Assembly: GCA_017353855.1 (NCBI GenBank)
Contig: JAFMSA010000099.1
Location: forward strand, 1 to 10,276
Length of the DNA stretch: 10,276 nucleotides
DNA from: Alphaproteobacteria bacterium
GTDB lineage: Bacteria > Pseudomonadota > Alphaproteobacteria > ATCC43930 > CGMCC-115725
Direction of reading: 5' to 3'
Shown: piece after piece, positions 6,465 through 10,276 of the stretch
Layout of the letters: the number at the start of each line of letters is the position of its first letter
Numbering within the stretch: position 1 is the stretch's first letter
The notes under the pieces: generated by a model
Told to the model about the DNA's origin: nothing
What the model saw: only the letters and a program-made list of their open reading frames with translations
Database searches by the model: none
Translations under genes and position numbers: made by a program

Positions 6465-7528
6465 TTGAGCGTCTTCGTTCCGGATAGGAGGGCTTGCTCC
6501 GAGAGGCCGTCCCGGCCTCTTCTGCAGCGCGCGAAGACCATCGTGCGTCGGCGCTTTGCGCACCCGATCCCGCTCAAGAACGGTGTGGGCGGAGACATCC
6601 AACCGGCCCGGCTGAAGATCGACCCTGGCGCGGACGTGACCGGTGTGGCGATCGTGCGCGACACCGACGCCGGTCGGGCAGTCCTGCACCTCTGCGTAAT
6701 CGCTCACAATCCCCAGACCAGCGGGGCGCAGTACCAGCAAAGCGAGCTGTGTGGATACAAAACTCGCGAGTACTTGCTGGAGGAGTGGGAGTGCAGCGGT
6801 GCCTGGCGCTGGGCTGCCGGCGTCCCGCTGCGGGTCGACCCTGTCCGCCCGAGTTCTGAGGTCGCCCGCCTCACCCTGCCCGGCGAAGCCTGCAGCCTGA
6901 AGAAGGATCCGCAGCCGGTAGACGTCTGCCTGAAGAGAAAGGCGGACCTGCTGCGCCGCATTCCGGCGCACGGCGCTCTGGGGGCGGCCGCCGCGGTGAA
7001 CACCGGCCAGTCGAGACGGGCCAACCGTCTCGCGCAGATGGGCCTGCCGATCGAACTGTCCCGTGGCGGCCGTACCAGATGGAACCGCACGAGATTGAGG
7101 CTCCCCAAGACACACAGTCCGGATACGGTGTGCGTCGGTTCGCTCGAGGCGCTTGCCGGCCGGGATTTGTCGGCCCAGCAAATCGGTCGCATCGACCGGG
7201 GAGCCTGCCGGCGCACGCGTCTACCCGCGCACGGCTTTCCTCGCAGCAACCTGATGCCGGCCGGGCGCGTGCGGGGGTTCCAGACCGGAGAGATCGTCCG
7301 CGCGATCGTGCCGGACGGTAATAAAGCCGGCGTGATCATCGGACGCGCGGCGATACGCACAACCGCTTCAGCGTCCAGACGACCGGGAGCGTTATCCAGG
7401 AAACAGGTTGGCGGCACTGCCAGCTGATGCAGCATCACGTTGACGGCTACTTCTACGCGACACGAAACAACAAGGGCAGCGCTTCCGTCCCATGCCTGAA
7501 GGCAGGGGTCTGCGCGCTGAGTGCTTGA
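6465..7528 (+). pseudogene. iscB: iscB remnant (RNA-guided nuclease), internally deleted and frameshifted
   Basis: The TTG at 6465 follows AGGAG by 6 nt. The N-terminus MSVFVPDRR is the RRXRR/IscB signature (usually MSVFVLDRR), but the PLMP motif that should come next is deleted. RuvC-I is intact (KIDPG, Asp 53). Near residues 78-84 (about nt 6696-6720) the text jumps to NPQTSGAQYQQSELCGYKTREYLLEEW, so the Arg-rich bridge helix and the RuvC-II segment with its Glu, roughly 75-80 residues by memory of the family, are gone in frame. In the HNH domain the usual C..C pair and the catalytic IEH are replaced (LRVDPV). RuvC-III keeps KTHSPD (His 217, Asp 220) next to WNRTRL. A frameshift near 7352-7362 moves the C-terminus to another frame (from NRFSVQTTG to CALSA, stop 7526-7528); without it translation ends at 7427. 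It cannot be an active nuclease. Confidence 0.88.
7493..7504 (+). repeat. small hairpin at the right end of the IscB element
   Basis: TGCC-TGAA-GGCA, followed by ggggtctgcgcgc. Hairpins of this cctgaaggcagg type occur near the right ends of IscB/TnpB units, and iscB frames often read through them, as here (PCLKAGV). The end assignment is inference from that resemblance. Confidence 0.4.
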
Positions 7529-9546
7529 TGAGTAAGAAGACCAACGGCGCAAGGCCTGCCGCCAAGCCTCCGCTTCTTTGCACCGGCTCGAGCGGCCCGG
7601 GTGCAGAAAGGTTCGAACAGGAGAGGCGGATCGAAGCGCGGACATTAGGCCCGGTCTCGGACCTCGAGCGCCACCTGCCCTCCGACTGGTGGCGCACGCT
7701 GTTCAATTCCCTCTATCTCGAGACCGATGGCGATGTGATAGAGAACGACCGCAACACCGGCGAGGAGGTCGACCTCCTGATCCGCAGCGTCGGGCTGGAA
7801 CGCAACGATCGCATCCTCGATTTGTGCTGCGGGCAGGGCCGCCATGCACTCGAACTGGCGCGGCGCGGTTTTCCGCATATCATCGGGCTCGACCGTTCAC
7901 GCTATTTGATCCGCCTTGCCCGCAAGCGGGCCAGGCAGCGCAACCTGCCGGTCTCGTTCCACGAAGGTGACGCGCGACGCTTTCGCCTCGGGGATGCGGA
8001 ATTTCATTGCGTGTGTATTTTGGGCAATTCATTCGGTTATTTCGAGCGGCCGGAAGACGACCTCGCCGTGCTCGAAGCAGTAGGTCGCGCCCTCGCCTCC
8101 GGCGGCTCGCTCGTCATGGATTTAATGGACGGCGATTGGATGCGCCGTCATTTCGAAGCGCGCTCGTGGGAGTGGGTCGATCAGAACCATTTTGTCTGCC
8201 GCGAACGCGACCTCGCCGGCGACGGCGATCGGCTGATCAGCCGCGAGGTCGTCGTCCACGCCGAGCGCGGCGTTATCGCCGATCAGTTCTATGCCGAGCG
8301 GCTCTATTCGAAGGAGCGTCTCGACGCGCTATTGAAGAGCGCCGGATTCGCCAATGTTCGATTTCACCCGCTACTGGCGCCGGGCTCGCACCGCAACCAG
8401 GATATGGGCATGGTCGCGCACCGGCTGTTCGTGACCTGCCAAGCGCCCCACCGCGCCCATCGGCTGGCGCGCCGTGCGGCTCTGTTCTCGGATGTCACGG
8501 TCATACTCGGCGATCCGCATCTGCCCGATCCGGTTAAGCGAAACGGCCATTTTAACGAGGAGGATATCGACACCGTCGAGCGGCTCAAAACCGCGCTGCG
8601 CGAATTACCGGATTACCGCTTCCGCTTTCTCGACAATCACGCCTCGCTGTTTGCCGATCTGAGAGCCAACCGCCCGCATTTCGCGCTGAACTTCTGCGAC
8701 GAGGGCTTCAACAACGAGGCCCTCATGGAAATGCACGTGCCGGCAATGCTGGAGATGCTCGACATCCCCTATAGCGGGGCGGGACCCACTTGCCTCGGCC
8801 TCTGCTACAACAAGTCGCTGGTCCGCGGGATCGCGCAGGCGATCGATGTGCCCGTACCGGCGGAGACGTATTTCAACTCCGACGATCTGGCGGCGACGAT
8901 TCCGTCGGTTTTTCCGGCCCTGATCAAGCCGAACTACGGCGACTCGTCCGTCGGAATCACGAAGGATGCCGTCGTGCACACCTGGGAGGAAGCGATCACC
9001 TGCCTCGGCCGACTGCGCGCCGAACTGCCGGGTTGCCCGATCCTGATCCAGGAATTTCTGACCGGTCCCGAATACTCGATCGGTATCATCGGCAATCCGG
9101 GCCAAGGTTACCGTGTGCTGCCGCCGCTCGAGGTCGACTACTCACGCCTCGACCCGTCACTGCCAAGGCTGTTGTCGTATGAGGCGAAGTGGGTCCCCGG
9201 CTCATCCTATTGGACACAAATCAGCTACCGCGAAGCGCGGCTCGACGAAGAGGCGCGTCGGATGATGATTGATTACTCCAATATCCTGTTCGAGCGGCTC
9301 GCATGCCGCGATTACGCCCGCTTCGATTTCCGCGCCGATGCGGACGGCGAGATCCGTCTCCTCGAGGTCAATCCCAATCCGGGCTGGTGCTGGGACGGCA
9401 AGCTCAACCTGATGGCCGAATTGGCCGGTCTGCGCTACTCCGACCTTCTGAAACTGATTATCGAAGCGGCTCAGGAACGGGTCGCCGCGCAATATCCCGG
9501 CCGCGTCATCCCGCTCGCTCAACCGGCCAGCGTGAGCGGCAGATAG
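7528..9546 (+). CDS. fused SAM methyltransferase / D-Ala-D-Ala-ligase-like ATP-grasp enzyme
   Basis: 672 residues in two enzymes, probably cytoplasmic. Residues about 42-305 are a class I methyltransferase: a lead with HLPSDWWRTLFNSLYL, motif I ILDLCCGQGRHALELARRG (96-114), the SAM-ribose acidic residue in IGLDRS (Asp 122), and GDARRF (148-153). Residues about 320-655 are an ATP-grasp ligase of the D-Ala-D-Ala type: NFCDEGFNNEALMEMHVPAML, IPYSGAGPTCLGLCYNKSLVR (Lys 429), ALIKPNYGDSSVGI with Lys 467, QEF hinge (508-510), and the Mg site in ARFDF...LLEVNPNPG (Asp 600, Glu 613, Asn 615). Known family chemistry is amide bond formation through an acyl phosphate; the substrate is unknown. The ATG at 7528 shares one base with the iscB stop and has no Shine-Dalgarno sequence; conserved-looking sequence starts only near residue 44. 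It is not the cell-wall Ddl itself. A decarboxylase gene follows on the same strand. Confidence 0.88.
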   Translation: MSKKTNGARPAAKPPLLCTGSSGPGAERFEQERRIEARTLGPVSDLERHLPSDWWRTLFNSLYLETDGDVIENDRNTGEEVDLLIRSVGLERNDRILDLCCGQGRHALELARRGFPHIIGLDRSRYLIRLARKRARQRNLPVSFHEGDARRFRLGDAEFHCVCILGNSFGYFERPEDDLAVLEAVGRALASGGSLVMDLMDGDWMRRHFEARSWEWVDQNHFVCRERDLAGDGDRLISREVVVHAERGVIADQFYAERLYSKERLDALLKSAGFANVRFHPLLAPGSHRNQDMGMVAHRLFVTCQAPHRAHRLARRAALFSDVTVILGDPHLPDPVKRNGHFNEEDIDTVERLKTALRELPDYRFRFLDNHASLFADLRANRPHFALNFCDEGFNNEALMEMHVPAMLEMLDIPYSGAGPTCLGLCYNKSLVRGIAQAIDVPVPAETYFNSDDLAATIPSVFPALIKPNYGDSSVGITKDAVVHTWEEAITCLGRLRAELPGCPILIQEFLTGPEYSIGIIGNPGQGYRVLPPLEVDYSRLDPSLPRLLSYEAKWVPGSSYWTQISYREARLDEEARRMMIDYSNILFERLACRDYARFDFRADADGEIRLLEVNPNPGWCWDGKLNLMAELAGLRYSDLLKLIIEAAQERVAAQYPGRVIPLAQPASVSGR

Positions 9547-9590
9547 GCTGGACATGTTATCATGAGAGCGTCTTTTTTTCGAATTCGCAC

Positions 9591-9618
9591 TTGCGTCGCC
9601 CGCGGATCAGCGTATCTA
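9591..9618 (+). promoter_or_regulatory. candidate promoter for the decarboxylase leader
   Basis: TTGCGT (9591-9596) and TATCTA (9613-9618) are 16 bp apart, 4/6 matches each to the sigma70 boxes. Transcription would begin near 9625, about 55 nt before the first leader helix. A better -35, TTGACG (9627-9632), has no -10 at a usable distance. T7 at 9572-9578 after the methyltransferase gene could be a weak terminator tail, but no clear stem precedes it. Confidence 0.35.
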
Positions 9619-9730
9619 TCGGGCTCTTGACGCACTCGCACGTGCCTATGGCCCATCGTGGTTATGCAACGACGTAACGCGTCCTTTTTGGCAGCCCGGC
9701 CGCAAGGTCGGTCCCGAGAGGGAGGACGGT

Positions 9731-9841
9731 ATGGTTGCTATCCGACTGAGGGGCGTGGTGCCCTGCCCTGACGCCAACCTGCGCGCAAAGCGTCAACGCG
9801 GCCGGGGTAACCTGGTCATCGACCCAAGTAGTCTGAGCTAA
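9731..9841 (+). CDS. putative 36-residue leader peptide ahead of the decarboxylase
   Basis: The ATG at 9731 has a perfect GGAGG (9721-9725) 5 nt upstream, the best ribosome site in this part of the window. The peptide begins MVAIRLRGVVP and ends NLVIDPSSLS, with a basic middle (RAKRQRGRG); 6 of 36 residues are Arg. No membrane segment or known domain. The GGAGG is wholly inside helices P3 and P1 of the upstream junction, so folding would hide it. The ORF stops at 9841, 12 nt before the first of two exclusive hairpins. Enterobacterial speF has an unrelated leader peptide (SpeFL) that senses ornithine; a like role here is inference. It could still be a chance frame within a structured RNA. Confidence 0.5.
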   Translation: MVAIRLRGVVPCPDANLRAKRQRGRGNLVIDPSSLS

Positions 9842-9852
9842 GCCGCAAAGCA

Positions 9853-9915
9853 GCCGCCACGGCCTGCACCAGGCCGCGTCGGCATCCGTTTCGGTCGTCT
9901 GGGGCCGAACCGACG
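9853..9915 (+). promoter_or_regulatory. mutually exclusive hairpins between leader ORF and decarboxylase
   Basis: Hairpin A: CGGCCTG-CAC-CAGGCCG (9860-9876), a perfect 7-bp stem, extended across a 3x3 internal loop by GCCG (9853-9856)/CGGC (9880-9883). Hairpin B: CGTCGG (9877-9882)/CCGACG (9910-9915) enclosing TTCGG (9890-9894)/CCGAA (9905-9909). The lower stem of A and the outer stem of B share 9880-9882, so they cannot form together. A third pairing, AACCGA (9908-9913)/TCGGTT (9947-9952), competes with B. No U run follows, so Rho or translation control is more likely than intrinsic attenuation. Confidence 0.5.
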
Positions 9916-9993
9916 CTGCGTCCCGAGACAAATTCCCGGCCCGGCTTCGGTTATCGCCCGATGCGACCGATTGTGCTTAGCCTCGCACGAAGG

Positions 9994-10276
9994 ATGAACC
10001 GGGTCGTGACCGAAAGGATTTCCCGTTTTCTTGCCGAATATTCGCCCGACACCCCTTGCCTCGTCGTCGATCTCGACACGATCGCGGGGGCGTATGCGGC
10101 GCTGCGCCGGAATTTACCGCTTGCCCGCATCTATTATGCCGTCAAAGCAAACCCGGCCTCCGAAATCGTTGCGATGCTCGGCGGCAAAGGCGCCAGTTTC
10201 GACGTCGCGAGCCGCGGAGAAATCGAGCTTTGCCTCGCCAACCACGTGACCCCCGACCGGTTGTCTTACGGCAACA
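9994..10276 (+). CDS. ornithine/diaminoacid decarboxylase, type III PLP fold, 5' end only
   Basis: Removes CO2 from ornithine (or a related diaminoacid such as lysine or diaminopimelate) to form putrescine or a similar polyamine precursor. The first 94 residues are visible. Residues 21-28 (PCLVVDLD) begin the alanine-racemase-like barrel. YYAVKANP at 47-54 holds the PLP Schiff-base lysine, Lys 51. FDVASRGEIEL and the closing LSYGN are typical of the eukaryotic-type ODC family; DapA/LysA-type decarboxylases read differently around this block. The ATG at 9994 has AAGG directly abutting it; a GTG at 10006 lies 11 nt after GAAGGA, and a GTG at 9973 is also in frame. The gene follows the structured leader, which supports ornithine decarboxylase. 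The catalytic Cys and the substrate-specifying region lie beyond the window. Confidence 0.9.
   Translation, partial: MNRVVTERISRFLAEYSPDTPCLVVDLDTIAGAYAALRRNLPLARIYYAVKANPASEIVAMLGGKGASFDVASRGEIELCLANHVTPDRLSYGN

Larger units (their letters stand above)
6265..7528 (+). mobile_element. decayed IscB (IS200/IS605-like) element
   Basis: The segment joins a hairpin-rich region in the position of an omega RNA, a broken iscB frame, and a small terminal hairpin. It has the layout of non-autonomous IscB units: guide RNA upstream, nuclease downstream, no TnpA transposase. No TnpA gene is visible in the window, so the unit could only have moved with help in trans. The left edge is a guess, because the guide at the RNA 5' end marks it and I cannot define it from one sequence. 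The right edge is placed at the iscB stop, after the hairpin at 7493-7504. Confidence 0.5.
9680..9993 (+). ncRNA. structured 5' leader of the decarboxylase gene, speF-leader-like
   Basis: The 314 nt before the ornithine decarboxylase start fold into many helices. A three-way junction opens it: P1 CGTCC (9680-9684)/GGACG (9724-9728), P2 CCGGCC-GCAA-GGTCGG (9696-9711), P3 TCCC-GAGA-GGGA (9712-9723). P2, P3 and P1 abut without spacers and both loops are GNRA. Further on are GGCGT (9752-9756)/ACGCC (9771-9775), GGTC-ATC-GACC (9814-9824) and the exclusive hairpins at 9853-9915. A speF leader motif is known upstream of ornithine decarboxylase genes in alphaproteobacteria (Rfam holds a speF family). 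I assign this RNA to it by gene context and position, not by a model search. Confidence 0.65.

Noticed and set aside
6704..7645. 313-codon open frame on the minus strand across the iscB remnant
   Set aside because: No recognisable domain and it crosses from iscB into the next gene; the plus strand has clear IscB motifs.
1..10276. CRISPR array, rRNA, tmRNA or SRP RNA
   Set aside because: No regularly spaced repeats and no signature sequences of these RNAs were found on either strand; the only tandem repeats are the two short ones listed.

Overview
The window reads as a high-GC alphaproteobacterial chromosome, most likely Rhodospirillales-like. The clues are the divergent tyrS/anmK pair, the rluD-rpoH order, a DUF6476-type membrane protein, and an ornithine decarboxylase gene behind a long structured leader of the speF type. 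The genus assignment is inference.

Layout. 1-2047: the 5' part of tyrS (minus strand) and complete anmK (plus strand), whose start codons touch or overlap. 2048-2972: gene-poor, with a 39-bp tandem repeat whose copies each carry a terminator-like hairpin on the minus strand, plus an 11-bp tandem duplication. 2973-4996: rluD followed by rpoH on the minus strand, with a good sigma70-type promoter between them. 4997-5541: non-coding, with two strong hairpins, one followed by T residues. 5542-5841: a small single-pass membrane protein. 5842-6250: no gene recognised, one good intrinsic terminator.

6265-7528: a decayed IscB element. The iscB gene has lost its PLMP motif, bridge helix, second RuvC motif and key HNH histidine, and it carries a frameshift near 7360. 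The upstream segment still folds into a series of perfect hairpins, as expected for the omega/HEARO guide RNA.

7528-9546: a fused gene for a class I SAM methyltransferase plus a D-Ala-D-Ala-ligase-like ATP-grasp enzyme. Its start codon overlaps the broken iscB stop. 9547-9993: a structured leader, followed by the start of an ornithine/diaminoacid decarboxylase gene cut by the window end.

The leader is the most interesting part. A three-way junction built of GNRA-capped hairpins covers the perfect Shine-Dalgarno sequence of a 36-codon Arg-rich leader ORF. Just after that ORF stops come mutually exclusive hairpins. This resembles a two-stage regulatory device for polyamine synthesis. The fused ligase/methyltransferase next to a decarboxylase suggests, by inference only, a pathway that modifies an amino acid or polyamine.
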